DNA of 64,000 bases. It comes from Acidobacteriota bacterium (GTDB taxonomy: Bacteria > Acidobacteriota > Terriglobia > Terriglobales > Acidobacteriaceae). Positions 23,896 through 31,976 of the stretch are shown here, one piece after another. Made by a program: the position numbers and the translations under genes. A model generated the notes under the pieces. The model was not told the origin of the DNA. It worked only from the letters and a program-made list of their open reading frames with translations, and made no database searches. The stretch lies in assembly GCA_021780075.1 (NCBI GenBank), contig JAJXZL010000045.1, positions 1-64,000 on the forward strand, written 5' to 3'. Position 1 is the first letter of the stretch, and each line of letters begins with the position of its first letter.

Positions 23896-25543
23896 CGTCG
23901 GTGTCTCCAGTGGGAATCGCTCCCAGGCGTTGAAGTTCATTCAGAATTTCCGTGGCCTGCTCGCCGGCCAGCACGTGCGTTTCAGCCGCGCCGGCATCCC
24001 CGGTTGTCAGCAGCACCGGGCCGGAGGTATCGCTCTCCGCCAGCACCACCGCGCCCAGGCGCGCAACCGCAAGCAGCTCCGCGCGCACTCCGCGAGCCCG
24101 CGTGCGCAGCACCAGCACATTCGTGCCAAGCAGCGCGCTCTCCAGTTCCGCGGCCAGATGCGGGCGCGCGCCCAGCGTAATCAGCGCGCCGGAGGCTTGC
24201 GCCACAGTGGTTGTGGTCTCCGCCGCATCCGTGATGGAGCGAATCATGCCCGCACCCGCGGTCGCGTTGTCCGCCGAATCAATCAGAATCAGGCTGCCCG
24301 TCGAGCGGCTCTCGCGATAGGTATCCGCCAGCAGCGGCCTGCTGGTTTCAATCACCACCCGGCCAATATCGTTGAGCGCGAGCTGATCCGTCCCACGCTC
24401 TTCCAGATGTTCCACGTCGATCCGCGAACGGATCTCCGCAACATGCGCGCGAACGGTCTGGCTGGTGTGCTTCAGCAGGTAGGTTGCACCCGCGCGCAGC
24501 GGCGTCGCGTGCATCCAAACCACCGTCGCCTCAAAGCGCGTGGTCCTGTGCGGAGGCGCACTGGCCGAGGCAATCATCTCGCCGCGGCTGATGTCGCGTT
24601 CGTCTTCCAGCGTGAGCACGACCGACTGCGGCGCTCTCGCTACGTCCAGTTCGCCATCCCAAGTGGAGATGGAACGCACGCGCGTGCGAAAGCCCGACGG
24701 CAGTGCAACTACCTCATCGCCCGGACGCACCGTACCCGCCGCGATCTGTCCTGCAAAGCCGCGAAAATCCTGGTGCGGACGCAGTACGCGCTGCACCGGA
24801 AAACGCAGCCCGGCATGCGCGCGCTCGATTGCGAGCGGCACGGTTTCCAGCAATCCCAGCAGGCTCTGGCCCGTATACCAGGGCATCCGCTGGCTGCGAT
24901 GGACAATGTTGTCGCCCTCCAGCGCGCTCACCGGAACAGGAATCAGCTCGGGAATCTCAAGCCGTTGGGCAAGTGCTTCCAGGTCGCGGCGATGCTGCTC
25001 GAAGACCTCCTGCGAAAACTCCATCAGGTCCATCTTGTTGATGGCCGCAATCACCGTGGGGATGCCCAGCAGCGATGCGATACAGGCGTGACGCCGCGTC
25101 TGGTCAAGGATGCCCTTGCGCGCGTCCACCAGCACAATCGCCACATCTGCCGTGGATGCGCCCGTGGCCATATTGCGCGTGTACTGCTCATGGCCCGGCG
25201 TATCCGCAATGATGAACTTGCGCTTCGCCGTCGAGAAATAGCGATACGCGACGTCGATCGTGATGCCCTGCTCGCGTTCCGCTCGCAGTCCGTCCGTCAG
25301 TTGAGCGAAATCAATGGCGGCGTCGCGCGTCACCGCGCGCACGTGGTCGTCGTAGACGTTGCGTGAGTCGTACAGCAGGCGGCCGATCAACGTTGATTTG
25401 CCATCGTCCACGCTGCCCGCGGTGCTGAAGCGCAGCAGGTCCTTGCCGCGCTCCGCCTCAAGTTGTTCCTCGATGCGCGCATCCAGATCGTCCACTGCCA
25501 TGCCTCTCGCCGCCGCATCTAACTGTTCCTCTGCAAAACTCAT
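23876..25543 (-). CDS. cysN: Sulfate adenylyltransferase subunit 1 (CysN) with degenerate C-terminal extension
   Basis: A 555-residue GTPase subunit of ATP sulfurylase. Walker A GSVDDGKST is at ~43-51, with DTPGHEQYTRNMATGAS (G3) and NKMD (G4). The EF-Tu-like domains 2 and 3 end around residue 437 at NATAGAGM. The remaining ~118 residues occupy the place of the APS kinase in CysNC fusions, but the P-loop is lost (GARPHLAAEL where GxxGxGKS is expected), so this looks like a decayed CysC. The ATG overlaps the cysD stop (TAATG). It works with CysD and passes APS to CysH. Confidence 0.9.
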   Translation of the reverse strand: MSFAEEQLDAAARGMAVDDLDARIEEQLEAERGKDLLRFSTAGSVDDGKSTLIGRLLYDSRNVYDDHVRAVTRDAAIDFAQLTDGLRAEREQGITIDVAYRYFSTAKRKFIIADTPGHEQYTRNMATGASTADVAIVLVDARKGILDQTRRHACIASLLGIPTVIAAINKMDLMEFSQEVFEQHRRDLEALAQRLEIPELIPVPVSALEGDNIVHRSQRMPWYTGQSLLGLLETVPLAIERAHAGLRFPVQRVLRPHQDFRGFAGQIAAGTVRPGDEVVALPSGFRTRVRSISTWDGELDVARAPQSVVLTLEDERDISRGEMIASASAPPHRTTRFEATVVWMHATPLRAGATYLLKHTSQTVRAHVAEIRSRIDVEHLEERGTDQLALNDIGRVVIETSRPLLADTYRESRSTGSLILIDSADNATAGAGMIRSITDAAETTTTVAQASGALITLGARPHLAAELESALLGTNVLVLRTRARGVRAELLAVARLGAVVLAESDTSGPVLLTTGDAGAAETHVLAGEQATEILNELQRLGAIPTGDTDDDAVTR

Positions 25544-26511
25544 TAAAAGTAGCCCTCGCGCTTCTTGATCTCCATGGAACCGTCCTGATCGTGATCGATA
25601 ATGCGGTTGGCGCGCTCGGAGTTCCGCACCGCCATCAGCTCGGCGATAATCTTCGGCACCGTGTCCGCATCGGAACGGATTGCGCCGGTGCAGGGGCTGC
25701 AACCGAGCGAGCGCAGGCGGCACTTCACCCACTGCTCCTCGCCCGGCAGGCCCTGCACAAACGACTGCTCCACTGGAATCAGGCTGTCGCCCCGCACAAG
25801 CATCCGGCGCTCCTTCGCCAGATACAGCGGCACAATGGGAATCTTTTCCAGGTGGATGTAGTGCCAGATGTCGAGTTCCGTCCAGTTGGAGAGCGGAAAC
25901 ACACGGATGCTCTCGCGCAGCCCGATGCGCGCATTAAACAGGTTCCACAACTCGGGCCGCTGATTCTTCGGGTCCCACTGTCCGGTGCTGTCGCGGAAGG
26001 AGAAGATGCGCTCCTTGGCTCGCGATTTTTCCTCATCGCGGCGCGCGCCGCCAAAGGCCGCGTCAAAGCCGTGCGCGCGCAGCCCGTCCAGCAGCGCCTG
26101 CGTCTTCAGCAGACCGCAGCAGCGCTGCGTGCCCAGCCGCACAGGATTCGCGCCATCGGCCAGCGCTTCCTCATTGCGCCACACGATCAGCTTCACGCCC
26201 AGCTCGCTCGTATAGCGATCGCGAAACTCCAGCATCTCGTCGAACTTGTAGCCCGTATCCACATGCAGCAGGGGAAATGGAATCGGCGCGGGATAGAAGG
26301 CCTTCTGTGCCAGGCGCAGCATCACCGACGAGTCCTTGCCGATGGAGTAGAGCATCACCGGATTCTGAAACTCCGCAACCACCTCGCGCAGAATATGAAT
26401 GCTTTCGGCTTCAAGCAGTTGGATGTGGTTGAACCGGTCCACCGCCGTCGCGCGCTTTCCGTCCTCATGCAGAGGCACCGCTGACCTGTCCGCGATCGCT
26501 GTCGCTGTCAT
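25543..26511 (-). CDS. cysD: Sulfate adenylyltransferase subunit 2 (CysD)
   Basis: A 322-residue catalytic subunit of ATP sulfurylase, which makes APS from ATP and sulfate. The PP-loop-like [18 protein letters not shown] is at ~55, followed by [25 protein letters not shown] and [15 protein letters not shown], all typical of CysD. GGAGAG lies 7 bases before the ATG. It is the first structural gene of cysD-cysN-cysH-tauE-fpr. A Cys-rich leader peptide and terminator lie between it and the promoter, so expression is probably controlled by cysteine supply. Confidence 0.95.
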   Translation of the reverse strand: MTATAIADRSAVPLHEDGKRATAVDRFNHIQLLEAESIHILREVVAEFQNPVMLYSIGKDSSVMLRLAQKAFYPAPIPFPLLHVDTGYKFDEMLEFRDRYTSELGVKLIVWRNEEALADGANPVRLGTQRCCGLLKTQALLDGLRAHGFDAAFGGARRDEEKSRAKERIFSFRDSTGQWDPKNQRPELWNLFNARIGLRESIRVFPLSNWTELDIWHYIHLEKIPIVPLYLAKERRMLVRGDSLIPVEQSFVQGLPGEEQWVKCRLRSLGCSPCTGAIRSDADTVPKIIAELMAVRNSERANRIIDHDQDGSMEIKKREGYF

Positions 26512-26540
26512 GCAAACTCTCCGTTTCGTTTTGTGCTGAA

Positions 26541-26579
26541 AATAGAAAACCCGCGGCAGCAGAAAATCTGCAGCGCGGG
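26541..26579 (-). terminator. Attenuator terminator upstream of cysD
   Basis: On the minus strand, CCCGCG (26579-26574) pairs with CGCGGG (26555-26550), with an inner stem GCAGA/TCTGC and a 3-base loop. This is followed by TTTTCTATT. This is a normal intrinsic terminator but stands in the 5' leader of cysD, 30 bases before its ATG. An alternative pairing of the 5' arm with CGCGCCGG at 26636-26629 (eight pairs, two-base bulge, one G-U) would prevent it from forming. Confidence 0.8.
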
Positions 26580-26616
26580 CCAGGGGAATATCGTACTGAG
26601 TCTTACTTAGGCTGGT

Positions 26617-26685
26617 TTACCCCATAGTCCGGCGCGGCGCACAACAACATGCGCAACAGACCGCCGACATGGAGCACAGACTCAT
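26617..26685 (-). CDS. Cysteine-rich leader peptide of the cys operon
   Basis: A 22-codon reading frame ending TAA. Cys codons are at positions 4, 10, 11, 13, 14 and 15, giving the run AVCCACCCAPRR. A second in-frame ATG at 26670 would give 17 codons with five Cys. The -10 box ends 8 bases before the A of the first ATG, so the transcript probably starts on or next to it (leaderless); no Shine-Dalgarno is seen. It lies 38 bases before the terminator hairpin. Ribosome slowing at the Cys codons when Cys-tRNA is short could permit an antiterminator. Cys-rich leaderless small ORFs are known upstream of cysteine genes in mycobacteria; I infer a similar role here. Confidence 0.75.
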   Translation of the reverse strand: MSLCSMSAVCCACCCAPRRTMG

Positions 26686-26692
26686 GTCACTG

Positions 26693-26721
26693 ACTATAGT
26701 GTTGCTTCGATTGCAGGTCAA
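26693..26721 (-). promoter_or_regulatory. cys operon promoter
   Basis: On the minus strand TTGACC (26721-26716), a 17-base spacer and TATAGT (26698-26693) form a strong sigma70-like promoter. The predicted start (about 26685) coincides with the A of the leader-peptide ATG. The rest of the gap to the divergent gene at 26924 shows no other clear element. Confidence 0.8.
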
Positions 26722-26923
26722 CCACAATTGTGCCCAGCCCTGCGCAATGCCCGCGCATCAAGGCCGCGGCGTGCAAGCCTTTCCGGCGAACACGCGGAGA
26801 AGCACAGCCCATGCGGAAACAAGCCCGAGTCATGCACAAAACACGTGCAAACAATGATGCTTAAACGGGTTTGTGGCTTGCCGGGCCTGCGCGTATGCTT
26901 GGGGTGCACTTCGCAGAAGCACG

Positions 26924-27904
26924 ATGAAGACTTTCAAAATTGCCGCAATTCTCGTGATGCTGGTGCTTCCCACATTGCGAACTGATGCACAGACCCCACC
27001 TGCGCATGCCGCAGCGGCCGGCCCCATTCGCGTTCTGCTGCTCGACGGAGAAAGCGGCGGCCCCTGGCATAACTGGAAGCTGACCACGCCCGTACTGCGC
27101 GAAGAATTGGAAGAGACCGGCCTGTTTCAGGTCACCGTGTCGACCGCTCCGCCCAGCGGCGCAGACTTCAGCGGCTTCAATCCGCAGTTCAACCATTATC
27201 AAGTGATCGTTTTCAATTACGATACGCCCGACTGGCCTGAGGCTTTGCGCGCGCAATTTGAGCAGTTCGTCAGCGGCGGCGGCGGCCTTGTGGTGGTGCA
27301 TGCCGCAGACAATGCGTTTCCAAACTGGCCGGCCTACAACCTGATGACCGGCGTCGGCGGCTGGCGTGGCCGCAATCAGCAGGCCGGCCCGCACTGGTAT
27401 TTCAACGATGGCAAGCTCACCTCAGACAGCGCGCCCGGCTCCGCGGGCAATCATGGAGCCCGGCTTCCGTTCCAGGTCGTCTCGCACGCGCCGCAGCATC
27501 CCATCATGCGCGGCCTGCCGCCCGTCTGGATGCATGCGCCCGATGAGTTGTACGACTCCCTGCGCGGGCCCGGCAAAAACATGACCGTGCTGGCCACCGC
27601 GCACTCCGACCCAAAGAACAAAGGGACGGGCCACGATGAGCCCATGGTGATGGTGGTGCGCTTCGGCAAAGGCCGCATCTTCCACACCCCGATGGGCCAC
27701 GATCCGGCCGCCATGAGTTGCGTGGGATTCATCACCCTCTTCCAGCGCGGCACGGAGTGGGCCGCCACAGGAAAAGTCACGCAGAAGGTCCCAGCAAACT
27801 TTCCCACTATGAACAGTGTGAGCTATCGCGTGGATATTGCGTCAATGGACCCGGCCTACCTGAACGGCGCATCTCCGATTGTGGGTCATCCGGCTGCGAA
27901 GTAG
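26924..27904 (+). CDS. Secreted ThuA-like domain protein
   Basis: A 326-residue protein with signal peptide (ILVMLVLPTLRTDAQ). The mature part is a ThuA-like (class I glutamine amidotransferase-like fold) domain: IRVLLLDGESGG, VIVFNYDTPDWPEALRAQFEQFVSGGGGLVVVHAADNAFPNW, and the C-terminal MVMVVRFGKGRIFHTPMGHD. ThuA proteins are linked to sugar metabolism in several bacteria, but the biochemical role is not settled. The ATG at 26924 is chosen because the signal sequence follows directly; an upstream in-frame start at 26873 would add residues unlike the family. Confidence 0.8.
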   Translation: MKTFKIAAILVMLVLPTLRTDAQTPPAHAAAAGPIRVLLLDGESGGPWHNWKLTTPVLREELEETGLFQVTVSTAPPSGADFSGFNPQFNHYQVIVFNYDTPDWPEALRAQFEQFVSGGGGLVVVHAADNAFPNWPAYNLMTGVGGWRGRNQQAGPHWYFNDGKLTSDSAPGSAGNHGARLPFQVVSHAPQHPIMRGLPPVWMHAPDELYDSLRGPGKNMTVLATAHSDPKNKGTGHDEPMVMVVRFGKGRIFHTPMGHDPAAMSCVGFITLFQRGTEWAATGKVTQKVPANFPTMNSVSYRVDIASMDPAYLNGASPIVGHPAAK

Positions 27905-28054
27905 TCCTCTGCGCCCGCCGCCTCCAGTCCCGCTCGTGGCCCGTGGTGCCTGCGATTCAAATTCCACAGGCTTCCGGCTGGTTCAACGCTGCGTCTCAAG
28001 AACGGCGTACTATGTTCCGCAGGCTTGCCATAAGCCATTCCAGGAGCCGCTTCC

Positions 28055-28525
28055 ATGGGTGCTCTCGACCGCCTCTTCGTTGAAACACGCGGCATTGACT
28101 GGCTCATCCTGATTGTGGATTTCTTCATCCTTGTGGCAATCCTGTGGCTTGAGCTGCCCGATTGGTTGCACAAGCGCCGGGCAGAAAGGACGGCGCAGAC
28201 CCTTGCTCCATTGATGGCTCGCGGCCGTCAACTACAATCCTCCGTCCCCAACCAGATGTCCAATCCCGGTCCTGAATTGATGAAGTGGGTTGAAGACGTC
28301 AAGCAGTGGAGCGCGCAGACTGAGGCATTCCTTGCGCCACGCTCCGCAAGAGCCGCCGTTGCCTTTACCCACGTCATCAGCGCCAGTTCGGCTGATCGCA
28401 AAGTACACAAACCGGACGGCAGCTCCTTCCGCCTTACAGGTCGCTTTGGCGATCTCTTTCAGGTCTTGCAGGTGCAGCTCGACAATCTGCAAAAAATCAT
28501 GGAGAACCCCGAAGGATACTTCTAA
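28055..28525 (+). CDS. Hypothetical protein with one membrane helix
   Basis: A 156-residue protein with a single N-terminal transmembrane helix (about residues 14-33, [19 protein letters not shown]) followed by a polar, helical, partly amphipathic domain. I do not recognise the family. AGGAG lies about 10 bases before the ATG. It lies alone between the ThuA-like gene (150 bases upstream) and iorA (194 bases downstream). The gaps 27905-28054 and 28526-28719 show nothing else. Confidence 0.6.
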   Translation: MGALDRLFVETRGIDWLILIVDFFILVAILWLELPDWLHKRRAERTAQTLAPLMARGRQLQSSVPNQMSNPGPELMKWVEDVKQWSAQTEAFLAPRSARAAVAFTHVISASSADRKVHKPDGSSFRLTGRFGDLFQVLQVQLDNLQKIMENPEGYF

Positions 28526-28719
28526 CTCCGCGATCTCTGCCTGCATCAAGGTGCCTTGCGCCCCACATCAGTCGGCCTTCATCATTTCTTCGAGTGCACT
28601 TGAATCTCATCGTTGCTGTGATACGCATCACAGCCGACAGTTCATCACGGGCTGAGACTGTTCAAGTCGCCGCGTCCCCGCAGACTGCTCTGCTCCGCGG
28701 CACGATAGAAGGAGGGCTT

Positions 28720-29193
28720 GTGTCTTTGAAATTGACGGTCAACAACCAGACCATGCAAGTGGATGCCGCGCCCGACACGCCGCTGCTGTGGGTTCTGCGC
28801 GAACATCTGGACCTGAAAGGCGCCAAATTCGGATGCGGCGTGGGCTCCTGCGGCGCGTGCACGGTGATTGTGGATGGCCGAGCCATCCGCTCCTGCATTA
28901 CGCATGTGGGCGACGTGGCGGGATCGAAAATTACCACGCTGGAAGGCCTCTCAGCCGACGGCACGCACCCGGTGCAAAAAGCATGGGATGAAATCGACGT
29001 GCCCCAGTGCGGCTACTGCCAGGGCGGCCAGATGATGAGCGCCGCCGCGCTGCTGGAGCACACGCCCAAGCCCACCGACGCGCAAATCGACACCGCCATG
29101 AACGGCAACCTTTGCCGTTGCGGCACGTACGCGCGCATCCGCGAAGCCATTCACCGGGCAGCTGGGCAAATGACCCCGGCGCTGCGCGACTAG
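28720..29193 (+). CDS. iorA: (2Fe-2S)-binding subunit of a molybdenum hydroxylase (IorA-like)
   Basis: A 157-residue iron-sulfur subunit of the xanthine oxidase family. The plant-type cluster is bound by Cys39, Cys44, Cys47 and Cys59 ([12 protein letters not shown] and IRSC). The second cluster is bound by CGYCQGGQM and [12 protein letters not shown]. The GTG at 28720 is chosen because AAGGAGG lies just upstream and [10 protein letters not shown] is the family start; an earlier in-frame ATG (28594) adds unrelated sequence. It pairs with the molybdopterin subunit that follows 21 bases later. Confidence 0.88.
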   Translation: MSLKLTVNNQTMQVDAAPDTPLLWVLREHLDLKGAKFGCGVGSCGACTVIVDGRAIRSCITHVGDVAGSKITTLEGLSADGTHPVQKAWDEIDVPQCGYCQGGQMMSAAALLEHTPKPTDAQIDTAMNGNLCRCGTYARIREAIHRAAGQMTPALRD

Positions 29194-29214
29194 CCCATCC
29201 AGGAGGGATACCCC

Positions 29215-31461
29215 GTGGCATTGAACCGGCGGCATTTTCTGCAGTTGAGCGCTCTGGCGGGCGGCGGCCTGGCGCTGAGCCTTTATGATCAACCCTTCGC
29301 GCGCGCCCTGGCCGGCGGCCAGCCGGACGGTGGCCGGCCCGCGCTTTCGCCGCGCGCCTTCATCCATATTGATCGCACCGGCAAAGTCACGATTCAAGCC
29401 AAGAACCCTGAAGTTGGCCAGGGCGTGCGTACCATGCTGCCCATGCTCATCGCCGAGGAGCTGGACGTGGAGTGGAGCCAGGTGCACGTGGAGCAGGCGA
29501 GCCTGGACGAGGACGCCTATGGAGCGCAGTTTGCCGGCGGTTCCATGTCCACACCACTCAACTGGGAACCCCTGCGCCGCGTGGGCGCTGCCGGACGCCA
29601 GCTGATGATTACGGCCGCCGCGCATCGCTGGGGCGTGCCTCCGCAGGAGTGCTCCACCGCGGCCGGTCGCGTGCTGCATGCCGCCAGTCAGCGCTCTCTG
29701 GACTATGGCGAGCTGGCGGACGACGCCGCCGCGCTGCCCGTGCCCGATTCCGCATCCTTGCAGATGAAGGATCCGAAGAACTACAAGATCATCGGCAAAT
29801 TCACCTCCGGCGTGGACAATCCCGCTCTGCTCACCGGCAAGCCGCTGTTTGGCATTGATGTCGCGCTGCCGGGCATGCTGCACGCCGTCTATCAGAAATG
29901 TCCCGTTTTCGCGGGCAAAGTGAAGAGCGCCAATCTGGACCAGATCAAAGCCATGCCTGGCGTGCGCCACGCGTTCATCGTGGAGGGCAGTGTCCGCGGC
30001 GGGCCGGTCGTGGACTCCGACCCCGGACTGGAACCCGGCATCGCCATCGTGGCGGATACCTGGTGGCAGGCGCAGGCCGCACGCAAAGCGCTGAAGGTAG
30101 ATTGGGACACCGCCGCCGGTTCGCCCACCGCTGCCGCGCAAAGCAGTCAGGGATTCGACAACAACGCGGCGCAACTGCTCAAGCAGCCGCCCATTCACAC
30201 GCTGCGCACCTACGGCGATGTGGACGCGGCATTCAAGTCCGCCTCCAAAGTTGTGGAGGCGACCTACGCCTATCCCTTTCTGGCGCACGGCGCGCTGGAG
30301 CCGCAGAACACCACCGCCCGCTTTGACAACGGCAAGCTTGAACTGTGGACCACCAGCCAGGCTCCCGGCGGCGGGCGTCGCCTTGTTGCCCGCGAGCTGG
30401 GCATTGCCGAAGGCGACATCACCATCCACATGACGCGCACGGGCGGCGGCTTTGGCCGCCGGCTCATGAATGACTACATGGTGGAAGCCGCGTGGATCGC
30501 GCGTGAAGCGAAAGCGCCCGTGCAGGTGCTCTGGTCCCGCGAAGACGACTTCCTCCACGACGCCTATCGTCCCGCCGGATGGCATGGAATGAAGGCTGGC
30601 CTCGATGCGCAGGGCAAAGTTGTGGCCTGGCGTCAGCACCTGGTCACCTTTGGACAGGGCGAACGCACCGCGCCATCCGCCGGCATTGGCGCAGATGAAT
30701 TTCCATCCGGCCGCGTGCCCAACTACTTCATCGGCCACTCCGCCATGCCGCTGTGGCTGCGCACAGGCCCCATGCGCGCGCCGGGCGCCAACGCTATCGC
30801 CTTCGTCGGCCAGTCCTTCCTGGATGAAGTGGCGCACGCCGCCGGGCGCGATCCGCTGGATCTGCAACTGGAGTTGCTGGCGGCCACGCCTGTACAGAGC
30901 CCGGACGACCAGGCCCGTCGCAACCGCGGCGGCTACGTCTTCCGTCCAGAGCGGCTTGCCGGAGTGCTGCAGCAGGTCGCAGAGGAGTCCGGCTGGCGTA
31001 ATCGCAAAAACGCAACCGGCACCGGCATGGGCATTGCTGCCTACGCATGCCACCTGGGCTATTGTGCCGAGGTCGTTCAAGTCACCGTGGACGCCGCCAA
31101 TGGCATCCGCGTGAACAAGGTGTGGGCCGTGGCCGATGTAGGCCACCAGATTATCAACCCCTCCGGCGCCAGGGCACAGGTGGAGGGCGCGATTGTGGAA
31201 GGCATCGGCCACACCATGCTGGAAGCGACCATGACCGGCGGGCAGATGGTGCAGACCAACTATCCGCAGTACCGCCTGCCGCGCATGCGCCAGACACCGG
31301 AAATGCATATCTCATGGCGCATCACGCCCAACCCGCCCACGGGACTCGGCGAACCGGCTCTGCCGCCTGTGATTCCGGCCCTCTGCAATGCCATCTTTGC
31401 CGCCACAGGCAAGCGCGTGCGCACCCTGCCGCTCGCAAAGAGCGGCTTCAGTTGGACGTAA
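29215..31461 (+). CDS. iorB: Molybdopterin-binding subunit of isoquinoline 1-oxidoreductase-like enzyme (IorB-like)
   Basis: A 748-residue molybdenum hydroxylase large subunit with a Tat signal (NRRHFLQLSALAGGG). Periplasmic IorB-type enzymes oxidise N-heterocycles or aldehydes. GGGFGRRLMNDYMVEAAWIA is the cofactor region, and the C-terminal GLGEPALPPV carries the active-site Glu. The GTG at 29215 has AGGAGGG upstream. The cytochrome c subunit that often accompanies IorAB is absent, so the electron acceptor is unclear. The substrate is unknown. Confidence 0.87.
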   Translation: MALNRRHFLQLSALAGGGLALSLYDQPFARALAGGQPDGGRPALSPRAFIHIDRTGKVTIQAKNPEVGQGVRTMLPMLIAEELDVEWSQVHVEQASLDEDAYGAQFAGGSMSTPLNWEPLRRVGAAGRQLMITAAAHRWGVPPQECSTAAGRVLHAASQRSLDYGELADDAAALPVPDSASLQMKDPKNYKIIGKFTSGVDNPALLTGKPLFGIDVALPGMLHAVYQKCPVFAGKVKSANLDQIKAMPGVRHAFIVEGSVRGGPVVDSDPGLEPGIAIVADTWWQAQAARKALKVDWDTAAGSPTAAAQSSQGFDNNAAQLLKQPPIHTLRTYGDVDAAFKSASKVVEATYAYPFLAHGALEPQNTTARFDNGKLELWTTSQAPGGGRRLVARELGIAEGDITIHMTRTGGGFGRRLMNDYMVEAAWIAREAKAPVQVLWSREDDFLHDAYRPAGWHGMKAGLDAQGKVVAWRQHLVTFGQGERTAPSAGIGADEFPSGRVPNYFIGHSAMPLWLRTGPMRAPGANAIAFVGQSFLDEVAHAAGRDPLDLQLELLAATPVQSPDDQARRNRGGYVFRPERLAGVLQQVAEESGWRNRKNATGTGMGIAAYACHLGYCAEVVQVTVDAANGIRVNKVWAVADVGHQIINPSGARAQVEGAIVEGIGHTMLEATMTGGQMVQTNYPQYRLPRMRQTPEMHISWRITPNPPTGLGEPALPPVIPALCNAIFAATGKRVRTLPLAKSGFSWT

Positions 31462-31587
31462 TCGCATCCAGGGCCGGGAAACCGGTTCCGGCCCGATGCG
31501 GTCAAATGTCATCCTCTCGTCGTAGACAATTTCTTTGCCCGGTCGCACAATGGACCGGGCAGAGTCTTGCCCCGAGGAGGTGCGACG

Positions 31588-31866
31588 ATGTACCAGTACT
31601 CCGGCCCTGAGCTTGCTGCACGCCTCAGTACCCTGCCGTCCTGGCAGGTTGAAAACGGTGAATTAACGCGCACCTTTGTCTTGAAGGATTTCCGCGCCGC
31701 GCTCCGCTTTGTGAATCGCGTGGGCGATCTTGCTGAAGAGGCCGGCCACCATCCTGACATCGACATTCGCTACAACCGCGTACGCCTCGGCCTGATCACG
31801 CATGACGCCGGTGGCCTGACGGCGAAGGACTTCGATCTCGCCACGGCAGTAGACAAGCTCTCCTGA
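31588..31866 (+). CDS. Pterin-4a-carbinolamine dehydratase
   Basis: A 92-residue PCD/DCoH-family protein with the full signature: AEEAGHHPDIDIRYNRVRLGLITHDAGGLTAKD, containing the catalytic HH pair and the second His in THD. The reaction is dehydration of 4a-hydroxytetrahydrobiopterin; some bacterial members are linked to molybdopterin. The ATG at 31588 has GAGGAGG upstream. Its place just after iorAB could reflect a pterin role for the molybdoenzyme, but no phenylalanine hydroxylase is in the window to test the classical function. Confidence 0.9.
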   Translation: MYQYSGPELAARLSTLPSWQVENGELTRTFVLKDFRAALRFVNRVGDLAEEAGHHPDIDIRYNRVRLGLITHDAGGLTAKDFDLATAVDKLS

Positions 31867-31907
31867 ATGGATCGCTCCCCGCAACAGAACAGCACGATGC
31901 AGCGCAC

Positions 31908-31944
31908 AAAAAAGACGATGGCCTGCACATCATGCAGGCCATCG
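31908..31944 (-). terminator. Bidirectional terminator between pcd and the GH106 gene
   Basis: A perfect 12-base stem, CGATGGCCTGCA and TGCAGGCCATCG, with loop CATCA. On the minus strand it is followed by TCTTTTTT, making an intrinsic terminator for the GH106 gene. The plus-strand side has CTCTTCTATCTTT, so it may also end pcd transcription. Confidence 0.85.
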
Positions 31945-31976
31945 CTCTTCTATCTTTGCTCGCAGTCGGTTCCGCC

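Noticed and set aside
26541..26700. A SAM or other riboswitch upstream of cysD
   Set aside because: I looked for the conserved cores of SAM-type riboswitches and saw none. The leader is explained by the Cys-rich reading frame and the terminator.
28951..31308. A 785-codon open frame antisense to iorB, and similar long antisense frames at 15983-17329, 23930-25366, 33651-35324 and 44277-45908
   Set aside because: They mirror well-recognised genes in GC-rich DNA where stop codons are rare in other frames. Their translations show no known motif and are rich in Arg, Ala and Gly.
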